A stretch of DNA of 64,000 bases from Zasmidium citrigriseum (lineage: Eukaryota; Ascomycota; Dothideomycetes; Mycosphaerellales; Mycosphaerellaceae), in assembly GCA_002786025.1 (NCBI GenBank), contig NHNW01000004.1, positions 558,001 to 622,000 of the forward strand, written 5' to 3'. Shown piece after piece: positions 22,260 through 33,417 of this stretch; within the stretch, counting starts at the first letter, position 1, and each line of letters opens with the position of its first letter. Both the position numbers and the translations under genes were made by a program. The notes below the pieces were generated by a model that was not told the origin of the DNA, did no database searches, and saw nothing but the letters and a program-made list of their open reading frames with translations.

Positions 22260-25200
22260 GTTTCCAGCGAATGTGAAGGCTGCGAGGAGAGAAAGTCCAG
22301 ACCTTGAGACAATTTAGTGGCTCAAGGCTATTCCAAGGCAGGTGCGGTCCTTCCGAGGGAGGCACGCCATATGTAATGAAGCCCTCCGCAAGACTGCAGA
22401 GGCAGGTGCATGGCTTGCAGGATAATGGGTCGTTCATGCCCGGTGCAAGGAATTCGGTTGGATCAGTTCAACGTATGTTCTGAGATCGAGCTCGTCAATG
22501 GCTTCTTTCTGCTTGATCGTGACGGAGATATCTAACCAGAAATGGTAGGGAAAAGGTGATCTGATATGCTTATCCAACCTTTCTGCTGCTGTTGAGCTAC
22601 GTCGCGGTCATAGCCTAGCCTGATACAGAATGCGCAAAGGGTGGCACATGCAGCTGATGCTTCCGAAAAGCTCTGCGAAGTGTGAAGGTGGAGGGAGTGG
22701 TGACCTGTGACAGGCGCAGAACGGTCTCCTGTCTGGCGGTGGGTTTGAGCGATTGGTAGCTCGTTTGGTGTCGCACTTGCAGTGATAACATCGATTCTTG
22801 TGACGAATGTTGCTTTCGTCATTGTTGACGCTCGCTTTCTTTTGAACGCCTTGTGTTACCGCCGACGAGCCAACCGAACATGTCCATCCTCGTGATGCAC
22901 ATCTACCCACCCGTGAGCGAGACAAGTGGCATCCGGCACATCCTCATCTTTGTCAGTCAAGCACTGCAAGGCGCTCCGGCACCTGCAGATAGCGAGAGGT
23001 CCGACGAGCAAATATGGTTGCAGTTAGGACTCGCAAATCGATCCGTTGTCTCCAGGAGATCCTGTGGTAGTCATCGGGGCCGCAGAACGTTCTTATGGCA
23101 GTCCTTGAGCTCGTTGAAGTGGATTGTCTGCCACGACGGGAAATCACTTGGGCTTGATGCTGCTCTCAAATCCCTCTCTCGAGTCGCTGACTGATGCAAT
23201 TCAGAAGCGCATTTCGCGACCCTAGTGGTCAGCAGCTGGGCTCTCATACTCTCGAGGACCTTCAAGGAACGTAGCACTGTTGGACGGGCGATATCTCCAC
23301 AGAAAGAGTCAGGGAAAGTCAACGTAGCCCAGGCGGTTGCTGCGATCTTTTGATGAAGTAGCCTAGCGGTGTCGATAGTCTGCAGTTGACGCATGTGAAG
23401 TATCGATCGAGTCCATGGTCAAAGCTGAGTTCGTGAATGATACCATCAGTGGAGAGGCGTCTCCACTGTGCGGGCATACAGCGTCTCTGCGCATCGGAAT
23501 GTTACGCGAAGATTCTCGCAGCTAAATGCTTAGGGGAAAGACCGGGGGCATTTAGTTGGCTTCCCATCAAATTTTGCTTGGATTTGATTCAGCAGTGGAG
23601 CTCTGAACCCATGCTCATATCGTTTCCACGCTATTCTCGCGTAACACTCCGATGCGCAGAGACGCTGTACTCTGGAGTAGAATCCTGGACTGATGAGCGC
23701 GAAAGATCATGATCTGATGAGCACAAGCGCATTGCGTCTGGTGTCCACGTGCAGTCTTCCACCCGAGCGTTGGCCGACAAGTGGCATAGCAAAGAATCAG
23801 GCGATGTTATGTACTTGTCCTCATGCATCGGGTCTAAGAAGGAGTGTGGTCGATATCCCCTGTCTTGGAGCGTGACCTGGAGAAGCAGGCTGTTCCTTGG
23901 GTTGCTGCTCGCGCATTAGTCAAAATGGAGACGGTCCAGGAGTAGCAGCATCAATGATCAGCGTCCAGGACTGCGATACACTCGTCCTCGCAAGGGAGGC
24001 ACAAGCAATAGCGCGGTGCTGCAATCGAGCGAGTGCGGGATTTGAGATTCAATGGCAATTCTTTCGCTGTCAAGCTCGTCTTGCTGTCGTATCCTCATCT
24101 TTCATTCGAAGCGGTTCGAAGTCCGGTGGTCTTGGGATCGGCAAGTTGGAGACTCGGGAGGGAGGTGTTGACGAGGTCAGGAGCCGAGCGAACCAGACTT
24201 GCCCAGGCTGCGGGCAGTTGTCATCGAGAGCTGACCCACGGTCACCGCTGCGCTCCCTGCGCTTGACGTTCAAAATCTCCGCAAGTGCACTTGCACGCAC
24301 CAAAATGGCGTACGCGACGGCAACCAGCCTGCATCGAGTAAGACACAGCTGCGAACACGGTTCTAACCGCCAGAAGGCCACGTCAGGGTCCGTTGGAGCG
24401 CAGCCGTGCAGCAGCAGGCGGTCTGCGAAAAGGCCTCACGTTGCAGAGACATGTGCTGCCTCCAGCAAGCAGAAGATTCCCCCAACAAGAAATGGCATTC
24501 ATCAGCAGCGCTTCTGACAGTCGTCATTGCACGGCGGCGAGTGTGATGAAACGCACGAGCGGTCAGTTCAATATTCCTCTTGTCTTCTGTTGTCCAGCGA
24601 CTGCACATTCACGTGCCTCCCTTGCTCGGCGCACGAGCCGCCTTCATTTCAGCAGCGCGCTAAAGGGAGCCACCCACCCATAGCGGCTCGCAGCCCGTGG
24701 GAACGCTTTCACCTTCGCGGCCATCACAACGCCCAAGACGGCCGCGATTTGCTGTCCGTTGGGAGCTTCTCCTCTCGGTCAAATCTTCACTTTAGCCTTT
24801 CGGCTGCCGATAGACTTCCTATCTGCGATCTCTGCTTGCTTGCTTGCTTGTGTCCAGCGTGTTTTGATTCTGTTTCGAACCTTGCGCTGCTGCTGCTGTT
24901 GCAACTACCTTCCTTCGTCGTTGGACTGGGGCCACCCGACTCACCTTTCATCCTTGAATTGATCAGGTCTCGGTATACCTGGGACTGTCTGTCATTACCG
25001 GTTTGACGCGTTTCAGAGTGCAACATACCGCCAGGTTGAGGACGACACGGCACCACCCTGGCAATATAACTCGATCACTACGCAGCATCTGAAAGTGTGG
25101 ACTGCCGACAACACCATTGCATGGACACATCCTAAGAATACCTCGCGGATGGGCCACGAACCAGAAGAGTCATTGACATACATACTGCACGAAATTCACC
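22260..25200. other. 2.9-kb intergenic region upstream of the LIM gene
   Basis: No gene can be supported. Plus-strand frames such as 23897-24517 lack motifs and splice context. From about 24,700 the DNA becomes pyrimidine-rich with a TGCT run (24833-24850) and a CTG run (24887-24898), as expected of a long leader or promoter of the LIM-protein gene. The left end should hold the monooxygenase promoter. Confidence 0.45.
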
Positions 25201-27630
25201 ATGGCCCTGGCTGCAGCCCTCGCCGCGGACGGCGTGCGGCCAGTGAGCTTCCTACCGTCTGTCAAATGTTCTGATTGCGGAGAAGAAATCGAGATTGCGG
25301 AGATGGGCGAACATGTTTGCGGCAGCGAGAAACCGAAACCGACCTCCAGCCATGGACACATGTCGACCATGAGCAACCCATTCACATTGAGAAGATTCAA
25401 TGCCAGTGGGCAGCAGCCTGCGGAACATCCACCTCTCCCGCAAGTGACCAGATCGCCTCCAAAGAGCTCGCAAATCCCAGGATCAAGGGCGCCAAAGTCG
25501 CCTCTACCCCGAATCAACCCAGATGCAGCGAATCGACCCTTTCTTGCTCCTAGGCAAACTGGACTTGACTCTCCATTGTCACCCGCAGTCAGTTCTCGAT
25601 CAGGAAACAGCGATGGTCGGAAGCCATCCTTTGCTAGAAGCATGACGAGCCCTGCACCTCGATTGTACGACCCTCGGCCGCCGAGTCCAGAGCTTTCAGC
25701 AAACTTGGACTGCGCATTCCCTCCGTTCCCCACTTCCACGTCAAGTAGCTCGAGACCGTCCACAAGCCATGGTCGAAGAACCCCGACAGGGAGTGAGAGG
25801 GGGGCTTCTCGGGCGGCTTCCCGTCTGGATCATGTTGTCACGGCGGAGCCAGATTCAGCGGTACCTAAGAGCAGTGGAAATGAAAATGTGCTGCAGAAAT
25901 TGAATACGATCAAGAGCGGGCCTTTCAGTGCGAATCGCCGGCAGGAAAGCGGCGATTCCACGGATGGACCATCTTCCGACAAGAGGCGACCCAGTGAGCC
26001 AAACATAGAGGAGCTACCCAATCGTCCCTCTACGGCCAGCTCCAACTACTCACTTCCAAGGCGGCCTTCGATTCCAGCATCAAAAATTCCTCAGCCAAGT
26101 CAGAAGAAGACACCACCTCCACGGCCGGCGAGACCGACCGAAGAAGTACTGTCTCCCACCTTTTTGGATCAGTTCAGCGCCGAGCCTTCATCATCGACGA
26201 GTCCGGCCCAGGGATTGATTGACCAGGAGCGCCAGGGCGATCGAAGCAACACTTTTCCACTCCAAAATGGTTCTCCTGAGAACGGACCTGTTCATTCCCT
26301 CACAAGAATGCGCAGCGAGCCAGCATTCGGCGGTGCCACCAGACGTCCTTCTCTTGCCCAAGGCATAGTCCCGGAAGTCACAGTTGCGCCTCGCACTGAC
26401 AGCAAGAATGCCACTCGAATGGATTACAGGATACAGGATGCACCACCTGTTCCCCGGGCAGTACAGCAATATCGCACAGACAGCACTCATACGCCATCAG
26501 AATCCGGCTCATCGATTTCGTCTTCGACGAATTCCAGGAGTACTACGAACAGCAGTGGCGTGAGTCCCGTGGGAAGCGTGGCTAGTAGCGTGGATACATT
26601 TTCGCCTCTCAGCTTTGACTCGAAACGGTACGGAGAGGACGAGAGGATGCGGGTACCTGGTTTGAACGTCAAGAGCCCTGAGAAGCCCGGTATGAGAGCA
26701 GAACAACCAACCCAGAGATCACCTCCAAGGAATGTCTCCAGACTCCCACGAGAGACCCCACAGAAGCCAGAAGCTGTGTCATTAACTCCTCTGGAGTCGC
26801 CGATGGACCCAATGCTTCTGAATATGCAGCACAAGGCTCCTCAGCCTCCGAGCAATCCGCCAAGGCCAGCACCATTGCGCACTCAGACTGCACCTGGTCC
26901 AGTGCCCAGAACTGGACCCGTGCCACCTGCACTGTCAATCCCCAAACGATCCGTTGCGGAGGAGTCGCCGAGCAGATCAGCCTCTGAGCCAGAGATTCGG
27001 CCACGTACCCCTGGCAACGCCAGCCCGCAATCGACTGCACCAAGCACTCGAACTGCGTCTCCATCAGCGCTGCGACCACCAGCCATCCCGCAAGACCAGC
27101 AAAGAAGGCAGCACGGCCGACGACCGACGAACGCAAAGCCAATGTGTAGAGGTTGCGGCCTGATGATCGAAGGCAAATCCGTCAAAGCCGCAGATGGTCG
27201 GCTCACAGGCAGATGGCACAAAGCCTGTTTCGTCTGTCGATCCTGCCAGCAACCGTTCACCACCGCCGATTTCTACGTGATCAACAACGAACCGTACTGC
27301 GAGCAGCACTACCACGAGCAGAACGGATCGCTCTGCAATGGCTGCCACCGCGGCATCGAAGGCCAATACCTCGAGACCTCCAGCTCGACGCGATCCGGAA
27401 GTATCGAGAAGAAGTTCCATCCAAGATGCTTCTGCTGCTGCGAGTGTCGTGTGGTGCTCAACAACGATTACTTCGAGATCACAGGCAAGGTATATTGCGA
27501 GCGACACGCATTAGCAGCCATGCGAGCACAGGCACGGATGGCTGGTCCCGGACTCAACCCTCACTCTCAGCGAGGAGGTTTGATGGCAGAGCGACGGACG
27601 ACGCGATTGATTAACCCCATGATGGCGTGA
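25201..27630 (+). CDS. Double LIM-domain protein (paxillin-like)
   Basis: A single exon encodes 809 residues. Near the N-terminus, residues 23-40 hold CSDCGEEIEIAEMGEHVC, a short Cys/His cluster. Residues 50-640 are Ser/Pro/Arg-rich, disordered and full of SP/TP sites, with several polyproline patches that could bind SH3 domains. The C-terminus has two LIM zinc fingers: LIM1 from about 649 (CRGCG...WHKACFVCRSC...YCEQHY) and LIM2 from about 712 (CNGCH...FHPRCFCCCEC...YCERH), each with the eight zinc ligands in order. LIM pairs mediate protein contacts at actin-rich sites, and yeast Pxl1 and its filamentous-fungal relatives act at polarity sites and septa with Rho GTPases. Assignment to paxillin-like proteins follows the domain order and remains inferential. 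The start codon is preceded by a long pyrimidine-rich leader. Confidence 0.9.
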   Translation: MALAAALAADGVRPVSFLPSVKCSDCGEEIEIAEMGEHVCGSEKPKPTSSHGHMSTMSNPFTLRRFNASGQQPAEHPPLPQVTRSPPKSSQIPGSRAPKSPLPRINPDAANRPFLAPRQTGLDSPLSPAVSSRSGNSDGRKPSFARSMTSPAPRLYDPRPPSPELSANLDCAFPPFPTSTSSSSRPSTSHGRRTPTGSERGASRAASRLDHVVTAEPDSAVPKSSGNENVLQKLNTIKSGPFSANRRQESGDSTDGPSSDKRRPSEPNIEELPNRPSTASSNYSLPRRPSIPASKIPQPSQKKTPPPRPARPTEEVLSPTFLDQFSAEPSSSTSPAQGLIDQERQGDRSNTFPLQNGSPENGPVHSLTRMRSEPAFGGATRRPSLAQGIVPEVTVAPRTDSKNATRMDYRIQDAPPVPRAVQQYRTDSTHTPSESGSSISSSTNSRSTTNSSGVSPVGSVASSVDTFSPLSFDSKRYGEDERMRVPGLNVKSPEKPGMRAEQPTQRSPPRNVSRLPRETPQKPEAVSLTPLESPMDPMLLNMQHKAPQPPSNPPRPAPLRTQTAPGPVPRTGPVPPALSIPKRSVAEESPSRSASEPEIRPRTPGNASPQSTAPSTRTASPSALRPPAIPQDQQRRQHGRRPTNAKPMCRGCGLMIEGKSVKAADGRLTGRWHKACFVCRSCQQPFTTADFYVINNEPYCEQHYHEQNGSLCNGCHRGIEGQYLETSSSTRSGSIEKKFHPRCFCCCECRVVLNNDYFEITGKVYCERHALAAMRAQARMAGPGLNPHSQRGGLMAERRTTRLINPMMA

Positions 27631-30600
27631 GCAGACCTATAAAGTCTGAAAGGGGAACTTGCGCCTGGGGCAGGGAGGCCCTTGCTTCCGCCCTTCTTAT
27701 CCAAGAGCGAGATGTTTACGAGCTCACCGACTCTGCGACACCATTACGACGACATCACGGCATCTCATCATCACCACTACCATCACCATTCGTTTTAGCG
27801 ACTCTTTTCGACACATTTTCACCGGCGTTGCATTGCAAGGAGAACTTTGGAGCGTTCCACCATTTCAAGGAACCTTTTCCGGTTGATCCAAGCCCCTTCA
27901 CTTGGAGAGGGGGCTCTGCTCTTTTTCAGACACTGTTGTTGTTGATACCCACTTTGCCCTTTTTCACACGCGCGATTACTTATTTTACTAGAGGAAGGAA
28001 CGAAGGAGAGCCCAGGTGGACTGCTCATATTCGATATCGACGGAGGGAAGAAGAAGACGAGGCAGAAGAAAAGCATGGCTGTGATATGTTCGTAATGTAT
28101 ATATGAACCAACAGAGAGGACGTCATCATCATCATCAAAAACATCAATTCACCTTTTCCTTCTTTCGTTCGGCCTGCTTCTGAGACAGATCTTGACACGT
28201 CGGTCGAGTGTCACAGATTGCAAGGAATGCACTGGTTCGGGAAATACGTCCGGACCGCCTTTCGACACAGAGAACTTTTAAGGGAGGGAGGTGCAGGGCC
28301 CGTGGTACATCAATTGCTTGCCTTACATGGACAAGGTGAGCGCGCTTTGCTTATAGAGAAAAAGAGAGGCGAGAGAGGGTTGGGAAAGGGTAGAGAGGAG
28401 ATGGAAAACAAAGCGGATTGTTGTCGTGCAACAGATGCCAATGCTGCACAAGAGATGCAGTGACTCGATGTAGGGATTGCTATTCTCGCCCGTCGAGTCC
28501 GGTAATGCGAACTGGTGGACAGTGATGAGTTCTTCGTTGCGTTCGAGAGTGAGAGTAAATTGAACATGATCGATCGCATGTACCCGGACGAAGCGACGAA
28601 AGTGTACTATTCTTGTCTCTCTTGGGGAAGATGGAACCTGCATTTCGTAGTGGTAGGGATTTTTGTTGGGGCGACTCGTGTTTTTGATGGTTACATGATA
28701 TGCAGAGAGCCGGAAAGGTGGTCTTGTGAAGAAAGGCCACGGGATCGTGAGCTGCCTTTTGCCCCTTGTGCATAGAGATGTTGTAGTGATGGTGTTCACC
28801 TGCTTGCGTTCTTTTGCTGTGCTGTTAATGAAGCTTTCGGCCTCTCCACAATGGCATTGAAGAGTGAGATGATGCGAACGGCCAAGATGCGCACCCCTGC
28901 TCGTCCTTGCCTATTTTCGTGATGCAGATTGGGTTTGACTTGGTCAACGGTGGTGGACCGGGTGGCTGGAGGGGAAGGAGCAAGGAGGCGCACGACAAGA
29001 CTTCTTGCACGGCCTGAGGAAAGAACGGCACGCGAGCAGATGGAAAGATTTTTCTTCTTCGCTTCGCTCATGATGAACAGGAGGTGGTCCTTATGGAGCC
29101 CTCATTCTCCTGAGAAGGGCCACTGCGAGTCATGTCTGGCTCGCCTGGTACGGCTTTGGCTCGCGCGGGCGGGACTCCTTCGGCCAGCCGAACCGAAGAA
29201 GTCGCAATTTCCAGAAGGATTGTCGAAGCTTGGATATGGCGGCCAGCGAGCGGCTTTCACCAAAGTCACGGGGATGTTGTCTGCTCGTCACACGACGGGT
29301 GCCAATTGCGGCGATTGCTGGCGGGGGCAGAGACAGGTTGTGGCACTGCGACGAGGGCCGGCCTGACCTGGGAGTGAGATGAAACGGGCAGCAGAGCAGA
29401 GGGAGAGGCAGGCTGGAGGAGGTTGCACAGCGCGGCTCCCAGACCGGCGGACGTGGTCTGCTCCTGTGTGTGTCGATCTGCTCGACGTGTCTCAGTGTCG
29501 AACGGGGCAGCAGATGCACACCCGCCCGGCTGGTCGGCAGGCGAGAGGAAGTGCTCGTGATGAAGCTGAGGGTGAATGCTCGCATCAATGGCATATGGGA
29601 GGCGTAGTATAGCAGCATACGCCATTCCAGGGTGCTTCTCGAAGGCAGAGGCATGACGAGCATAGGCTCGCGATGGAGGTCAGTGGCGCGCTTGGGTGCA
29701 GGTGAGACTCTCGCTTCACGAAATGGTGGATGGTGTTAGGGGGGTCTTGTCTGGGTGGTCTTTCCTCGCCGGTTGCACCACGCAAGAGAGACCCGAGCTG
29801 TTCAAAGAGTGCCGTCGCCTGCAGCAGTCCACCCAAATCCAACCATCCGCCCTCGCAGTCGACTACCGCCTGCACCTGCACCGCCAACCGCCTGCGCGCT
29901 GCATCCCCCATTGTGATCTTGCCCATTTCCAATTCCGCCCGCCGGTGAGCTAGCGAGGTTTAGGTTTCCAAGGCGAAGATCACCGGCAAATCAAACTTCA
30001 GCACGCCCGTCGACCTCACTGCCTCCTGTCCGCATCGCAGCGTCGTCGTCGACCAGCGGCACAGCACCACCGCACCAACACACTCGCGCCGCCCAGCGCC
30101 TGCCTCGCCGTCCTCGCCGCACCGCTGTCGACACCTCACCTTCTCATCGCCGTCTCCGCCCCGCCACCCCTACCACCTGGATTCTCGGAGCTGCGCATCG
30201 TCCCTGCGAGCCGCTCTGGGCGCCATCCCGCCGACCGCACGCTCGTAAGCGTCGACAGCAAAGGTGAGCATTCCAACTTTTAATTCGTCGTTATCCTCGC
30301 GGAGAGAAAGATCGCAATGGCTGGTCATCACGAGTCGCCATGGTCGCCGTCGCGTACTGCATAAAAGTCTTTCACGCCGGCCATCCACGGTCCAGCCTGT
30401 GTCACGAGATACCGACCAGCCACATTGATACCGTGAGCCCTTTCATCATCAGATGCACGGCAGGCGCTGCGATCACAGGTTTCCAACGAGTATTCACCGA
30501 CTCCATCCGCGTCACACATGCATCCATCACGAACGACAGCTTGCCATTGGAAACATTATTGAATACAGTCGACTGACCATGAGACAAACAGTTGGTGCTT

Positions 30601-30726
30601 GATTTTACCAGCTTGGCCACGCCTCTTTCGAGTCGCGCTCTACTCAGCTTCAGCCCCCGCGACATCTATCACCCACCCGACTCGACCCATTCCTAGCGCT
30701 GGCCACTGCGCACCAATACCGCAAAG
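27631..30726. other. 3.1-kb intergenic region between LIM and G-alpha genes
   Basis: The left part is the LIM-gene 3' UTR and contains a short TCA/CAT microsatellite near 28123-28136. The right part (about 29,860-30,720) is C-rich and forms a long leader for the G-alpha gene, probably with an intron. Short frames in between show no motifs. No RNA gene is recognised. Confidence 0.45.
30264..30591 (+). other. Possible 5' UTR intron of the G-alpha gene
   Basis: A GTGAGC donor at 30264 after AAAG and an acceptor ACAG ending at 30591, with a branch-like ACTGAC about 16 nt before it, would remove 328 nt of leader. This is motif-based only. Confidence 0.35.
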
Positions 30727-31840
30727 ATGGGTTGTGGACAGAGTTCAGAGTCCAAGGAGGGCAAGCAGCGAAATGAGGAGATCGAGAACCAGTTGAAGAG
30801 GGACCGAATGAACCTCAGAAATGAGATCAAGATGCTGCTACTCGGAGCCGGTGAATCGGGGAAGTCGACAATTCTCAAACAGATGAAGCTCATCAACGAG
30901 GGTGGATATTCAAGAGATGAGCGAGAGAGCTTCCGAGAAATCATCTTCTCGAACACCGTGCAGTCGATGCGCGTCATCCTGGAGGCCATGGAGAGCTTAG
31001 AGCTGCCACTCGACGACCAGCGAGCCGAATACCACGTGCAGACCATCTTCATGCAACCCGCGCAAATCGAAGGCGATGTGCTCCCTCCAGAAGTTGGTCA
31101 GGCCATCAAGACTCTTTGGGCGGATGCCGGTGTCCAGGCTGCGTTTCAAAGAAGCAGGGAATACCAGCTCAACGACAGCGCCAAGTACTACTTCGACTCT
31201 ATTGACACTATCGCATCACCAACGTACATCCCCTCGGATCAGGACGTCCTGCGATCGCGTGTCAAGACGACCGGTATCACAGAGACCACATTTATCATCG
31301 GCGACCTTACATACCGAATGTTCGACGTTGGTGGCCAAAGATCCGAGCGAAAGAAGTGGATACACTGCTTCGAGAACGTGACGACCATTCTTTTCCTGGT
31401 CGCCATCTCCGAGTATGACCAACTTCTCTTCGAGGACGAGACCGTGAACAGAATGCAGGAAGCTTTGACGCTCTTCGACTCTATCTGCAATAGCAGGTGG
31501 TTCACCAAGACGAGCATCATCCTCTTCTTGAACAAGATTGACAGATTCAAGGAGAAGCTGCCGGTGTCACCCATGAAGAACTACTTCCCCGACTACGAGG
31601 GCGGCCAAGACTACGGCGCAGCATGCGACTACATCCTGAACCGATTCGTATCGTAAGTTGCTGCACGCCTCAAAACAGATAATGCAATGCTGACCTGCTT
31701 CCAGACTCAACCAACACCCCACGAAACAGATCTACACCCACTTCACATGCGCGACGGACACCATGCAGATAAGATTCGTCATGGCCGCTGTGAACGACAT
31801 CATCATCCAGGAGAACTTGCGCATGTGCGGACTGATATAA
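30727..31840 (+). CDS. GPA1: Heterotrimeric G-protein alpha subunit, group I (Galpha-i type)
   Basis: Two exons (30727-31652, 31705-31840; 52-nt intron) encode 353 residues, the exact family length. MGCGQSS supplies the N-myristoylation Gly2 and palmitoylatable Cys3. The P-loop GAGESGKST spans residues 40-48, switch I Arg178 lies in [16 protein letters not shown], switch II DVGGQ is at 200-204 with catalytic Gln204, and NKID gives guanine specificity. The C-terminus CGLI carries the pertussis-toxin-type cysteine, placing it in group I with Magnaporthe MagB and Cryphonectria CPG-1. The protein binds GTP under receptor control at the plasma membrane and signals through cAMP and MAPK routes to growth, sporulation and, in plant pathogens, virulence. 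All key residues are intact. The spliced C-terminal exon is needed for the receptor-binding tail. The leader is long and probably intron-bearing. Confidence 0.97.
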
Positions 31841-33417
31841 TCAGCCGTTGCAGCAGTCGATGACGATGGTGGGATCTGGAATCATTGTAGCAATAGGGAG
31901 GGGAGTGTGGATCGCAACAGTACGCATATGACACGCTTACAAGGGGCGAGGCGCCGTGTGTGTTTTATTTGATGAACTCGAGTCTTTGGCTTGCGGCTTT
32001 TTATCTTCCAATCGAGAGGATCGGGGCAAAAAGCGAGCGATTGCGCGAAACGAACTTCGCGAACTATTATGGATACCACTGGATGGGCGTTTGAGAGGCG
32101 CAGAACAATCGACCTTTACAACTACATCATCCAGCACTGAAATGCGATCTTCCGTGGATGGGGACAACACGACACCTCTCTGGCTGGCCCTTTCTCGACG
32201 CCCCATCGACGGCGACTTCGGAGGAGTGACGGACGTCCGGGCGGGCATTTCTATCTTGACTTGCTGGCACGAGAGAGCGAGAGTGTCTCGAGAACCTATT
32301 CTAAATCCCCTTTTCTTCTCATTTGTGTACGTTGGCAGAGGGGATGGATGAGAGGTGGGAGGTGGATTTGAGGGTTGTGGTTGATGCGAGTGGAGAGGAA
32401 CGGAATGGAATCTTTTACTACTAGTAGTTGCTATGAATCGAAATAGGGGTTTCCTCTGTTTGAATGTGCGCCTTCCTTGTCTTAACGCGTGCCTTCTTGA
32501 TCCGGTGTGTGAGTAGCAGGGAGAGGAAGGCACGGCAGGCTGCGACTGCCTAGCGCCAACGCCCTCGAGGTTGACTCGGCCATGCAACCAGGGGATGGGA
32601 TGTCTCTTGAGGACTTGACCCGATGTTGTGGCGAATCATGGTCGCGAATGCCTCTCGCCCTTCGAACACACGGGAAAGACCTCACTCACCATCAGCCTAG
32701 AGACAGCGAACTAGCAACAGCACCTGGATGAAACGACCGCAAAGAAGCACAACCATCACCAAAGACTTGAAAATGAAAGAAAAGGAAAAGGTCATGATCT
32801 ATCCCAAAACTCTTCCCAATTCAATTCCACTTTTGCTGTTTGAGTGTTGTGCTATCTCCTCTTGCTACCAAACAACATCCGTCTCTATCTCCCTTTCGTC
32901 AAGCGTTCCACCACAGGCAGAACCCTCGTGTTAATCTTGAGTGGTAAAGCATAGCAAGAATCGAAGTAACAATAAAGCCCGACTCATATTGCAGAGCCGG
33001 GTTTGAAGAAGCAGAGTAGTGGTGGTGGGTTCCAAACGAATGTAAGACAAGTAGTAAAGAAAAAGTCATCAGCCGGCCGTCATGAGCAAGTTGCATTTCC
33101 CCCAAGTTCCCAATTCCCAACCTCGTCTTCATCTTTCTCGTCTTCTTCTTTCCTCCCAGTCTTGGTAATGCATGCTTGCAAGTAGTCTCTTGGTCGTGTG
33201 TTTTCAGTATGCACAAGACAAACAGCTTGAGTCTTCCCTCCTGCCAACCGCGCAGAACGGTCCGCTCTGCAGAGTCCGCGCGGTCGGTCGCTGTTTGTCG
33301 AATAGAATCCTCGCGTTGGGAGTTCGATCCCGTTCCAATTCAAATCCAAAGAAGCCTTCTAGCGAACCAAAAACGCAGTGTCAAAATCCAAGCAGCAACA
33401 ATCAGGAGCCATGTAGC
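31841..33417. other. Convergent 3' intergenic region
   Basis: This 1.6-kb gap lies between the 3' ends of the G-alpha gene and the Gln-rich gene. The minus-strand frame 31937-32587 is Ser/Arg/Pro-rich without motifs and I do not accept it. No RNA gene or clear repeat is seen. Confidence 0.45.

Noticed and set aside
23897..24517. 206-codon plus-strand frame
   Set aside because: Ser/Arg/Cys-rich composition, no motifs, and no splice or leader support.
31937..32587. 216-codon minus-strand frame
   Set aside because: It lies in the convergent 3' region, lacks motifs and has low-complexity Ser/Arg/Pro composition.
33307..33330. tRNA T-arm-like GGGAGTTCGATCCC
   Set aside because: The stem does not extend to five pairs around a seven-base loop, and no acceptor, D or anticodon arm fits upstream.
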